From Irpex lacteus (lineage: Eukaryota > Basidiomycota > Agaricomycetes > Polyporales > Irpicaceae), in NCBI GenBank assembly GCA_001986395.2, contig MQVO02000001.1, positions 1,364,001 to 1,428,000 on the forward strand: 64,000 bases of DNA, in the 5' to 3' direction. Below are positions 36,901 to 47,115 of the stretch, one piece after another. The notes beneath the pieces are model-generated. The model did no database searches, had not been told where the DNA came from, and saw only the letters and a list, made by a program, of their open reading frames with translations. Position numbers and translations under genes: made by a program. Position 1 is the first letter of the stretch. The number at the start of each line of letters is the position of its first letter.

Positions 36901-37941
36901 CAATGAAAAGCTGAACGCCGCCATGCGTAAAGCGTACCAGCTACAAACAAACTTCAAGAACGTAGAGGTACAGGTATGTGTTCGATTGGTTCCGCTCGTG
37001 ATACTATAACACTGAGTCATGGTCGGATCTTCAATTCTCTCCTTGACTTGCCTCCAGCTTGGTCGATTAGAGGACCGTTCTATGGTGGCAGGTTCAATCC
37101 GTGCCCAAATCACCGCCTTAGACATACACGAGAAGGAGCTCAGGGCGAACGCCGATCCTGAGCAGGGACCTGAGGAAGACGAGGGCGAGCGTAAAGCTGC
37201 GGCATGGACCTTCAACTCCATCTACCTTGGTTCTCGTCTTCCCCGGGTCTCTATCGCAACGTTCATTGCTCAGTGCTCAGGCGATCCGGCTTTCGTGAAT
37301 TTTGTGCCCAAACTCCAGTCATGCATGCAAGACATTGTTGCGCGAGAATACATGGATGCTTGTGAAAGCAGCGGAAACTTACTGCAAGAATTGCCATCAT
37401 CTTTGATCCCTCGAGTGAGCGACCGCGATCTGGTGAGTTATCCTATGCTGCTACGATATTCCGACTGAGTTTCTGCTTTTAGATCACGGAATGCCGCTAC
37501 GCGAAGATAAGCTATGAGAATTGTGTCGACTGGCGAGTGTCAATCGATCCTGTGCGATGCAACCCAGCCTTCCACGGAGCCCCGAGATACGACTTCGCGA
37601 TCGGACATTGGACGCATGCCGGCGTACTCACTCCAATTATCTGCAAACTGGTACGATTTTTCGTGTACTCGGCGAACGACAAGAAATACGCCCTCGCGCT
37701 TGTGCAGCCTATGGACGAACCAGTCTCATCACGCCCAGGGGACTCAGATCTGGGATTGTGTCGTGTCCGTCCAAGAGCTCGGGACCAATCTATGATAGTC
37801 TCGGCACGGTCATTGATTAGGGGTGCAGTAGTGACAAAGGATGGAACGCGCGATGAGTACACGGTCATGGATACCGTGGACTCGGATATGTATGTGCGAC
37901 TGATGAAGATGTTCCCCGCCCGCAATATGGAATATCTGTGA
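33957..37941 (+). CDS. Plavaka-type transposase, intact
   Basis: DNA transposase with about fifteen exons that join in one frame from the ATG at 33957 to the stop at 37939-37941. N-terminal zinc-finger-like motif: CNICGKEYKGFGIVTHMKAC (about residues 56-75). The core shows the family strings FDSRADFEFAELAHEAHLNK, RFYDEPWTADKFAQVQ, ILWADTSKISTFGTQKGHFI (a candidate catalytic Asp), GGGRIVGFLPI, LFPYIHLISADYEEQ, LKGLFPCTVCRIP, NTDIHEAMSFDRLHAY, VKAFPRWSKLAHFS, FGDGNKWEDVAK, SHTHVPRDVRLKGVL and NMDTKPNEKLNAAMRKAYQL. These are the repeated signatures of Plavaka elements in Agaricomycetes. No premature stop was found, so it may still be active. One acceptor (about 34609, after CCACAG) must be used in preference to a nearer AG to hold frame. 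Confidence 0.88.
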
Positions 37942-39279
37942 CTATTTTACTTGACAGAGAACCAAACATACTAATATAGTATTCACCTCCAGCCAGTCGC
38001 GTGTGCGCTCTTCCCACCTCTGTGTGACTATCAAACGTGAGAGTATTCTTCGTCCAAATATGTACAAATAACTGCAGGCGTTCTACTCACATTATTGCCT
38101 TTTCGAGACTGTCGACTTCCCACTCATGTACTCTGCTTGCGTAAGTTCTCCGCTCAATTCATTATCATATGGTCACTCATATTGCATGGTTATTACCACG
38201 GTAGGTTCTCTCATATGGTTTAGCACCTCGCACATCATTGACCACGGTGGCTCCCTTCAAAGGCATTGGTCCCTCTTGCCAGTGCGATAGCCGTTCGCAT
38301 TCAAGTTGCGGCCTCATTTTGATAGTCGAGGACATGCTGAGATGACCTATGAGGAGGTGGTTCTCCGCTTGGTCCATCTTATTTATGTCGCTCATCAGAA
38401 ACGATGGGTTGATCTGTCGCCTCGGAACCTTACTGGGGCTTGGTCGTGTTGAGGAGCGCTTTGCTGGTGCGAACGGAGGCGCGAAGGCGTCGATTCTGCA
38501 GTCGTGGTCCTCCCTGGACAAGCCTCATGCATTCGTCGAGGAGTTCTTTAAGGTGTATCCTCTCGCTACTGGGCAGCTGTTAGCTACGGAGGACAAGGCG
38601 TACTTCCTTGCGATCTCGCAGCGCAGAAACCCGTGCCATTCATCCAAGCAGATTCAAGTTCCTCGTTTCCTTGGACAATTTGTACGTACTCACAAAGCTT
38701 GTATGCGATTATGACATTACGGCCGTTTACTCATCGTGTAGTTTGACAGTCTTCTCGCGCTCGGTAAAGGGTATGTATTAAATTTGAGGCGCAACATTGA
38801 AAATCATATGTTCTATCAGCTTAATTTCCGCCGATCGATATGAAACATGCGCACAGTTAGTACAATCCTGACTTCGTCGCGGAAGCGTGCTTTCGGCCTG
38901 CGGTTTAATGATACAACTAGTATTAAATCAACGTTGCACTTTGATCTGTATCACTTACGTTTTCTTTGCCAAGATTAAGACATGTGTCCAACACGAGGGT
39001 TAGGTGCGTACCGGGTCTTTCATTTCAATCCATTGACTCATGATCTTCCTTCGCTTCAGTAAAGCAAGGTGCCCGCAGGTTGCCATATGACATAAAGCCG
39101 ACCTACAGCAAAAAGAGCGTAGGTAACACGCGATGTGCACGGTCTGGCTTGGTGTGTACCCCACAGTCTGACTTAGTTTTCTATAAAACGCAGCCCTCGG
39201 TTCGTTCTCATTCACGGCATCAAGTGTCCTTTGTAGTGCTCACTCCATCCCTGTCTTCAACAGCTGATCTCTTGCAGTG
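37942..39279. other. Region between the two transposon genes, with a short unassigned frame
   Basis: No gene is firmly supported. A 121-residue frame at 38349-38714 (containing HAFVEEFFKVYPLATGQLLA and SKQIQVPRFLGQF) could splice into FDSLLALGKG at about 38742. An overlapping frame from 38342 (MTYEEVVLRLVHLIYVAHQK) stops after 36 codons. Together they look like a third element gene interrupted by a frameshift, or chance frames. TATA-like TATAAAA occurs at about 39182, upstream of the second gene. Confidence 0.3.
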
Positions 39280-41447
39280 ATGGATGCTTTCTCCTCGAGC
39301 GAGCACTCCAGCGACGATGAAGACCCAGAGGGCAATAATCGCCCACGCACTTCTCGCTCCGCTGGCATGCAACCGCTTTCTCGCAATCCTGCTGCTTCCG
39401 TCCAGCTAACTGCGGGTGGTTCGCGACCTGCCCAACCTCCAGTTGCGCGTGCACAAGCACAAGTCTCAAATCTCGGTCCAACATCTCAGTCTCAGCGGAA
39501 TAGCGAAGCTGCCAGAGTTGCTCAGCTGGAGACGGTAAGTCTATTCCATCTATGCTCCTCTAGCTTTGCTGTACTAACAGCGACTCGGAATAGACCCTTT
39601 ACTCGACTCAGAGAGCTCTTCGGGACTCAGAGGCACGAGCGGCCACACTGGGCATAGCAAACATGACCCTGACTGATCAACATAGACGACGCCGCCGCAC
39701 AAGTGACGATCAACCCGCTCCTGCCTCAATTACTGGTGCGTCTACTGGGACCATGAATGCCGCCGCTGCCGATGACGACTCGGATGATGCTGCTACCTCC
39801 GCCCTTCTTGATGCAAAGCAGAAAGCCTACCTCAAGATCGCTTATAGCGTTGGGCAGCAGTTTGGTCTCTTTAACTATCCGTTCGTTCCGAAGTCCTACG
39901 CTGAACAGCTCAAGCGCGATCCCCCTGTCGTCGTCAGCAGAAGCCTCGAGTCCCGCTTTCTTAGCTATGAGAATAATATGCGGGTTGTACTCTATGACGG
40001 CTGGAAGGGATTGGCGGAAGCGGACAGGGAGCTTCGACGTCAGTTGGGGTACGATCCGCTGATTGCTGCAAGGGTACGTGTCGACTTTTTTTATTTCGGA
40101 GAGCTGCTAATAATGTCTCATGAATCTACTTCAGTGGTGCAAGGGGATTGGCCAAGAGAAAAGCCGACTCGTGTATGCTGGAGCGCAGAACGGTGGGAAG
40201 ATATTCTCAGATCTGGGGGTGGATGCGTCAATCTTCACGTCTGCTGAAGGCCGGCATGATTGTGAAGCACTACGTAATCTCGGTCCCCAGGATGAAGACG
40301 ATATGTTCCCACCCGTCCTGATGCCGGCAGACCATCCCGAGGACGGACGCTATCTGTTCCGTACCGAACGGTTGACCAAGGTGAGATCTCACTTTATATG
40401 ATTATTCTTCAGCTGATGTTCTACGTTGTGCAAGCTTCTTCTATGCGCACTCTTTGGGAACTCTGCCATCGGGAAGAAGGGACGGAGAGCGAGGAACACG
40501 AAAGGAGATAAATGGCAGGCCACTGAAGCGACCCCAGGACTGATCGTACTCGGGGCAGTTGTGGTAAGCGATGCTGTTTTTTAAGTACTCCTACTTGTAG
40601 CTGATCGTTTCCTCACTAGCTTATTTACTTCACGTCCGGAGACTCCAGATTCGAACCAATGGGGGAAAGCGAAGCGTCCAAAAGATGGGACTATCAGTGG
40701 TGGTACGATAGATACCTCAAGCACGTTTTGGGGATGGTAGGCACTCCGGGCTATGGCGAGCTCATGAACTTCGTCAACGAACGTGTCTTCAATAATCGGA
40801 AACGGGCTCCTGGCCAGCGTCAGCAAGCGAACACTGCAAATGACGAGGTGCGCGCGAGAAACGAGCGCATGCTAGCGATGCTAGGTAAATCTACTGCCAA
40901 CAACGACATGCCCCCTGCCACTTCCGCTTCAGGCTCCTCCTCCTCCGCACCGGTTGTCACCACTCGCGAGAATTCATCGACCGCCGACGTCTCTCTCCGA
41001 ACGCAGCTGTCTGACGCTTCGGACAGACGTAGTAATCCTATTCCTACAGCATCTTCGTCCTCTGTACCATCATCTGCTCCACGTCCTTCACAGACTGCTG
41101 CTGCCGGTCTATCTGTGGCAGCTGCTATTTCGTCTGTGGCCCCTCAGACTGCCACTGCCAGTGGCTCGCGGATAGTTTCCACCATTGGGCTTGGACCGGA
41201 TGCCGGTGACACTCAATCTTTGCCTAGCAACACCTCGTCTCGTTCATCTCGCACCGCGCGAGTCTCACACAACACGCCGCCGGATTCTTCTCAAGCCCCG
41301 CAGGATGATCAGATTGCAGTCACGGTGGAGCCGGAATTACTCGCTCGTAAGGGAAAGAAGTCCCGAAAGGGCAAGGAGAAAGCAGTAGAGGGCTCAGAGA
41401 CCACGACGCGTACCTCAACACGTCTCCGACAGCTTGCGAATTCTTAG
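39280..41447 (+). CDS. Second transposon-encoded protein, DUF6698-like
   Basis: Exons 39280-39534, 39594-40073, 40135-40380, 40435-40563 and 40620-41447 give 645 residues in one frame. The N-terminus is Ser/Gln-rich with a short coiled-coil-like stretch (RVAQLETTLYSTQRALRDSE). The folded middle reads QKAYLKIAYSVGQQFGLFNY, VVLYDGWKGLAEADRELR, RLVYAGAQNGGKIFSDLG, LLLCALFGNSAIGKKGRR, ATPGLIVLGAVVLIYFTSGD and WDYQWWYDRYLKHVLGMVGT. The pattern resembles the fungal DUF6698 family as I remember it; function is unknown. The C-terminal third is Ser/Thr/Ala-rich with a basic KGKKSRKGKEKA near the end. Its location inside the TIRs suggests a role in transposition or regulation, which is inference. Confidence 0.8.
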
Positions 41448-42612
41448 TGAGTGGATGTTTATTTCCCTAATCATCTGAGTTGGCTGACTTACTATTTTAA
41501 TTAAGAGTTCTTCTTCCAATCGACGTGGAACCACTGCTCTGTTAAACGCCGTCTCGCTATCGTGTTTCTCATCATCACATCGCTCATCTGTAACTCTCAG
41601 ACCTTGCTGGCCGCTGCTTCCGACGTCGTTGAGGGCCTGTTTGCTAGTTTGTATTCCGAATCTTTTCGCTGAAAATCCATTTTTATTTACCGATACACAA
41701 CTGAAGCGCTACTAACAAACATGGCACATTCGTACCGTGTGACTGTTATTAGGATATTGAGCATGGCCGCAAGGGTGAGTTAATGATGTCTTGTTCAAGA
41801 ACCATTGATCTTGGGTGTGAGCGCATATGCGTGACTATCCTCAGCATACAAGCTACACAAGAACTCCGGAACCTCTGTAACAATGACCACACAGATCTTT
41901 ATGAATATTCCGGTCGTAATCTTTATGTCAAATATACAAACCGACCGTCAAAAGGCTGACAATTCGATGTTCAGTATAGCTAGTTGCCGTTTATAGTAAT
42001 AGCTCTACCCCGTTTGATGGCACTTTTCTGCATGGTCCGTGCGCAACTACCCCCACATATATAATAGGGTACTTCGAACGGTGTTCCCACCAGTTTCCTT
42101 AGCACATTCATTTGTACTTAGTTTCTAGTAATAAACATAGAGTGAAGGATATAAACGCGATAGATTTAGTGCTTGAATCCCGGGTTAGTAAATGTCACAA
42201 ACTAGCTACTGAAAGTATAAGTCGAGTAAATGACAAGCAATTTGGATCAGACAAAGACATATAGATATAATAACAAAGGAACGAAGCAAGTGACAGATTG
42301 ATAACAAAATAATTGTAGACACGCGTGGAAGAGAAGTAATGGAGTCGGGTGGATCTCTGGACTGATCTAGACGAGATAAATGTCTCCAGACGATTTTGCG
42401 CCGTCCAGGCAGACGCGGAGCCTCGGGATCTTCGCTGATTGGTCTGGAGACGTGGGCGGTGATCTGGAGGGTCTCCAGATCACCGCCCTATGTCTCCAGA
42501 TCATCACTCATGTCTCCGGAACTAAGCTCTATTCTCAGGATAAATCCGGGAGATGGGGGGGTTATCTAAGCGTCCAACAGCGTCTAGATCCACCTTTACT
42601 TTTTGCGACACG
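41448..42612. repeat. Right non-coding and subterminal repeat zone of the transposon
   Basis: AT-rich non-coding stretch (41450-42340), then a dense array of GTCTCCAGA/TCTGGAGAC at about 42383, 42443, 42465, 42476, 42498 and 42518, in both orientations, then the TIR ending at about 42613. GATCTGGAGGGTCTCCAGATC at 42464-42484 is nearly palindromic. Mirrors the left zone. Confidence 0.65.
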
Positions 42613-42892
42613 ACGCATGAAGCTGAACGCTGAGCACTGTACCCTCACTTTCTTAGGTGAGCACAAGGCATCGGATGCAAGTCCTCGCCCCGCTACACAG
42701 TAAAACCCTCTCCTTTGGGTGGCATAGCCGTGATATAACCGGAATGAACGTAGAAATATGGTATGTAGGAGCTTACCGCGTTGCGACATAGCTGAGATTC
42801 CTATCTTCGCGAAAGCAGTCGATATGTTAGACTGGCACATCCCATGAAGTAACATCGTATATCGTATTCTGTGATAATGTAGCAAGTAGAAA

Positions 42893-43875
42893 GACTCATG
42901 AATGAGGAGTGGCCTTGAGAACCTTCGCCCACTCGCCAGCGACTGTTATACTGCTGTCGAAAGCCTTCTATAGGACATAATAAGAGCGAACGTCAACAAC
43001 TGCCTTTTGGATATTGAGAAGAACAACATACAATTGCAGTGTCAAGGTTCTTCTTGACAACAGTAGCCTTGTCACGAGATGACTTGCCATCCGGGAGTTT
43101 TGCTAGTACAGCTGCCGCGGTAGACTTAATCGCGGCCAAGTCGGCGTCGAGTGTCCCCGCAACGGAGGTGCCATCCGCTCCAACCAGTTGAAAGAAGTTG
43201 CCGACCGCCTTATCCAGATCCGTGCTCTCCTGGTTGGTACCTTTGAGCGACCTCTGAATGACGGTCTTTTTCTATCGGAGAACGTCATGAGTTGTGCAGA
43301 GAGGGCCATCGGCTCTTGCTTACCCTATTGTTGACAGTTGCCTCCAAGAAGTTCAGGTTCTTCACAGCACTGATGTGCGCTGAAGCATCATCCAATAATT
43401 TAGCCTTGCTCTGAGCACTATCTGCTGCGACCAGTGCGACCATAATGTTGCATATACCGGAACGTTGGGCGACGCTGTCGAGAAGCTGAAGCTCGACGAG
43501 GTGGTCTAGAATAAATTCATGACCGTTAGGGTATTACTAGCGTAGGAATCGCACAATCAAGCACTGACCACATTGCCCTGTGGCGGGTCCGGTCTTTAGC
43601 TCATCGCCCTGGTAGCAAAGAGGTAAACGAAAGATGCACGGTGAACAGTTAGAAACCCTACTCACAGTCAAGGTGACTTTGGCGATGGTCGATGGCGGAG
43701 TCAGCGCAAACTTCACACCTGTAGGTATGCAGTCGCCTTTGTTGACGAGTGCCCGGAAGTCCAAACCACAGACGGCATCTCGCTTCCCAAAGAAATGAAG
43801 GGTGGAATTCAATGGTGCAGCGAGCGCAGAGGTGACAGCGAGGAAGACGGTGAATGTAGCGGTGAATGAGCGCAT
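42893..43875 (-). CDS. Small secreted protein of unknown function
   Basis: The start at 43875 gives a signal peptide MRSFTATFTVFLAVTSALAA. The mature part reads FFGKRDAVCGLDFRALVNKG, DCIPTGVKFALTPPSTIAKV, then exons GDELKTGPATGQC, LVELQLLDSVAQRSGICNIM, LLDDASAHISAVKNLNFLEA, NFFQLVGADGTSVAGTLDAD and AFDSSITVAGEWAKVLKATP. A KR site after residue 30 could be a Kex2 cleavage point. It contains four Cys and mostly helical sequence; no enzyme motif. A TATA-like CCTATAAAGG on this strand lies near 44012-44021. The transposon's right end is about 280 bp from its stop. Cell-wall, effector-like or other roles cannot be told. Confidence 0.75.
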
Positions 43876-44916
43876 AATGAAGCGAGTGTAATAATGGAAA
43901 GGGGAATATTAAAGAGATGTAAGATGGAGACGTGCAGTCGTTCGTGAAAAGGGAAGGGGTAGCGGGGTGATACTGCCAGAGTATGCAGATTTACGACGTC
44001 TCTGCTCCACCTTTATAGGCGTCGCCCCAGGTGTCGCAGAGGAAGCGTTCGTAGTGCATTGCCTTCCCCTTCCGAACATCTGCTCGTCGCGAGCTATGCC
44101 AGCAAATTCTCGTGTTTGAGGTCAGCCCGGACATGTCCTCGGGCTTCTCAAACGCGCCCTTTAGCGCATACATGAATGACCCGCAGCGCTCTACCTCGGA
44201 AGTTCCGAAAGACGTAGGGCACAGCGATGTACCGGGAGAGTCGCATCACCGTTTGACTCTCTCCTTGCATACATGAAACACAACTCGAGACCGTACTGTA
44301 TTGAAGCCAAGAGTGGAGGCATTGCACGCATCACCGACAGACGTCTCATGTTCTGCCAGTTTGCAAACGCTGGTGAGCTTGTATCATGATGGAACGCCTG
44401 CTCTTTGTATTAGCGAATCTTGGAAGTCGGCGAGCAGAAATTGAAAGCATTACCCGTCTATCGATGGCCCTACGATTGGCTGGACTAGACACCGCCCTGG
44501 CATCTAACACTGTGACCTACTTATGTAGGCGGCTGCAGATAAACCAGAAGACAATGGTGGAAGATCTAGACAGAGATCATCGAGGCTGAAGCGCTGAAGC
44601 CTGAAGGAGGAAACGCTGGCCGGCGCCGTTATAGCGCCCGTAGAGAGCACTTAACGCTCGCCTTCGTGGCGGCCACGTGGGCTCACTGACGGGACCGTAC
44701 GTGGCCGGGGTCCATGGCAACCTACCTTCCTCGAAATACCATGGACCACATTTGAGGGTCCCAGTGTAACCCAAGGTTTCAGCCTAACTCAGAAGGAAAA
44801 CGTATTATTTCATCCTCGGTAAGATGCCTTCCAGTTGCACGGTTGTCATGACCCAATGCCAGTGGCGAGATTTTCCTGACACGTCTTGTCTGTTTCAGGT
44901 CGGTGTATTGCCAAGC
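43876..44916. other. Intergenic with a short unassigned frame
   Basis: About 1 kb between divergent genes. It contains the TATA-like site near 44015 for the secreted-protein gene. A 67-residue frame (44386-44589, MMERLLFVLANLGSRRAEIE) has no recognised family and no supporting splice context; I do not call it. Confidence 0.35.
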
Positions 44917-46727
44917 ATGTCGCACGCTATCTTCAATTTGGAGGAAATACTGGACCATGTACTCTCCATGGCCAGGGAAGGTTCTGATCCCGACAGGCCA
45001 ACTCTTTACGCTGCCGCGCGTGTAAACACACAGTGGTCTGCCATCGCGCTGAATTACCTCTGGTCGGATATGACACTTCAACATCTGTTATACTTTCTAG
45101 GTTACCATAACAGGAAATACGTTAGTCTGCTCGTCCATTGGCATGTCATATCCGATGTACTAACTGACGCACACCCCATGTCGTGTTGCAGCCACGATGC
45201 GGCAACTGCAGCGAACCGGTCTTTCGGAAGTGGCTCGCACGAGCGATCCGGTTCGACGAGTTTTATGCTCACCGGGTCCGCCACATGTTTCTTGGGTTCA
45301 AGTACACAGATATGCTCTGTGAGCACTTCACTACCACCTTATCCGTCATCCCTATCTTCAACATGCCCAAACTTCGCACACTCAAATTGAACATCTACCC
45401 CCTTCCGCACAATCTCGCGTTATCTCGCAAGTTTCTCCAGCCCACGTTGAGCAGGCTGAGCTGCAAGATATGCAAGCGAGTTGGGATGATCGTTTATCCC
45501 ACAGTCAAAGAGGTTCTCAGTATCTTAGACACCCTCGTAACCGCACGGAGCGTCTCATACTTTAGACTGCGGATCTCGTTGCCTCGCGAAATTCCCGCAC
45601 AGGCCTTCATAGACGCGTTCACTGGCATGACGAACCTCGAAGAGGTGGACTTACCACCGTACCTGCTCTCTCCCACTCTCATCTCTGCCCTCTCAACGCA
45701 TCCGAGCCTTCGGAGGATAACATGTGTTACGCGTCCCACCAGGAGCCCACGAGGAGGAAAATTCTCTCCTTGGGATGGTTCGCTCGGTATCGACTTCAAC
45801 GGTCCCGCACCCTTGCCAGCAGACCGCTTCTCAGATCTCACCCACATCTCACTCTGTGCTCCACTCGAACTTGCCTCAAATCTTCTGTCAGAAGGGTTCA
45901 GTCCCAATATCCTAATTTCTGTCAACATTATGCTGAGAGACCTCGCCGAACCAGGTGAAGTTTCGTCTTTCGCGAAGCAGGTGTCGAGACGATACACTCG
46001 GCTGCAGCAGTTCCGACTTTCTGCTCCGGAATTCGACTTTTCTAATACGATGCATCAGAGGGGCGCTCCGCGACTTCTCTGGTCGAGCCTCCGCCCTCTC
46101 CTTGAGTGTACCGATATGCAAGACTTCGAGGTATTCTGGTATACTGTTGTCGTGATCACAAACGACGATATAGTAGAAATTGCTGAAAGCTGGCCCAAGC
46201 TGCGACGGCTAGCACTGGAAGGTGTCGATCCACAGAGCGTCGACGAAGAAGCCATGCTTTCTCTCGATTGCCTAGTCCCGCTGGCGCAGCACTGTCCTGG
46301 TCTATCACATCTTTCCTTACATCTCTGCTCCGTGCTATCAGACGACGCAGAGGAGGAGATGAGGAACCCAGAGGGATGGCCATATCCGAATCGCAGCCGT
46401 CCAGCCATCTTCCCGAATATGGAGGACGTAGTATTCCATCTCGGTCTACCCGTTCCTCCCGCTCACGAAGTCCTACGCATCGCAAGTCTCCTCGGTGAGG
46501 CCTTTTCCGCGACATGCGTCGTACGGTGCCCATATTTGTACAAGTGCGAGCGAGTGTCATTGGATTCGGGGATGTTTAACCAGTATACTTCCCCTGGTGC
46601 AGAGCTGACGAGCTGGCAGACTCGTCAATTAAACATCATGAAGTTTTGGCAGTCGGTAATTTGGACGCTTCCTGACGGAGCGTGTAGAGTTCGCGTGCAA
46701 GGTGACTACGAGCCTCGATATTCGTAG
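44917..46727 (+). CDS. F-box-like / leucine-rich repeat protein
   Basis: Exons 44917-45120 and 45192-46727 give 579 residues. The N-terminus FNLEEILDHVLSMAREGSD followed by LYAAARVNTQWSAIALNYLW is the divergent F-box-like module common in Agaricomycetes. It then has irregular leucine-rich repeats: MPKLRTLKLNIYPLP, MTNLEEVDLPPYLLSPTLIS, LSTHPSLRRITCV, FSDLTHISLCAPLE, WPKLRRLALEGVD and CPGLSHLSLHLCSVLSD. Likely an SCF ubiquitin-ligase substrate adaptor; the target is unknown. It is unrelated at the sequence level to the F-box pair further right except for general architecture. Confidence 0.82.
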
Positions 46728-47115
46728 GATGCCGTCATGAATTGGGGATGGATGCCTTGATGACTGAGGACATGTTAGAGTGGGTTTGGATTCTTTCTTT
46801 TTCTTTCATGTATGTAAGAAATACTAGTGTAATATTACTCGACTTAAACCCACATTTAGCGTACGCTTGAACGAACGACGTACTTATAACCGAAAGGGAT
46901 CTCGATGTCAGCATGCATATGATTGGGACGGTCCGGGAACTCAGGACCCCAGACCACTCCCCGGCGCTTGCATTCCATTACTGGCTAATTCAACGCGGCC
47001 CAACTTGAAAGTCTTCCAACTACTGCCAACTCCATATACAAGAATTATAGCAATCCTATACCTCTGTGTTGATTGTTTCACCTGAGAGGAATACGGGAGC
47101 ATCTAGCATCATAGC
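46728..47115. other. Intergenic between two F-box genes
   Basis: 388 bp, AT-rich at the left; contains a 3' end and the next promoter. Nothing else supported. Confidence 0.35.

Larger units (their letters stand above)
33535..42613. mobile_element. Plavaka-type (CACTA superfamily-like) DNA transposon, about 9.1 kb, two genes
   Basis: The left end starts CGTGTCGCAAAACTTG at 33535. The right end reads ...CTTTACTTTTTGCGACACG, ending at 42613. The terminal 12 bp CGTGTCGCAAAA are perfect inverted repeats. The match continues imperfectly inwards (left GTAATCTGGAGACGCT, right on the opposite strand GTGGATCTAGACGCT). Both subterminal zones carry many copies of TCTGGAGAC or its complement, a feature of CACTA-like elements. 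Inside are an intact transposase gene and a second intact gene on the same strand. I could not find a convincing target-site duplication (left flank TTGTA, right flank ACGCA), so the exact ends could be off by a few bases. Confidence 0.8.

Noticed and set aside
33520..42625. Target-site duplication at the transposon ends
   Set aside because: Flanks (TTGTA left, ACGCA right) do not match; only a shared CG was seen, which is part of the TIR. Not claimed.
44386..44589. 67-residue frame
   Set aside because: No recognisable family and no gene context; probably intergenic.
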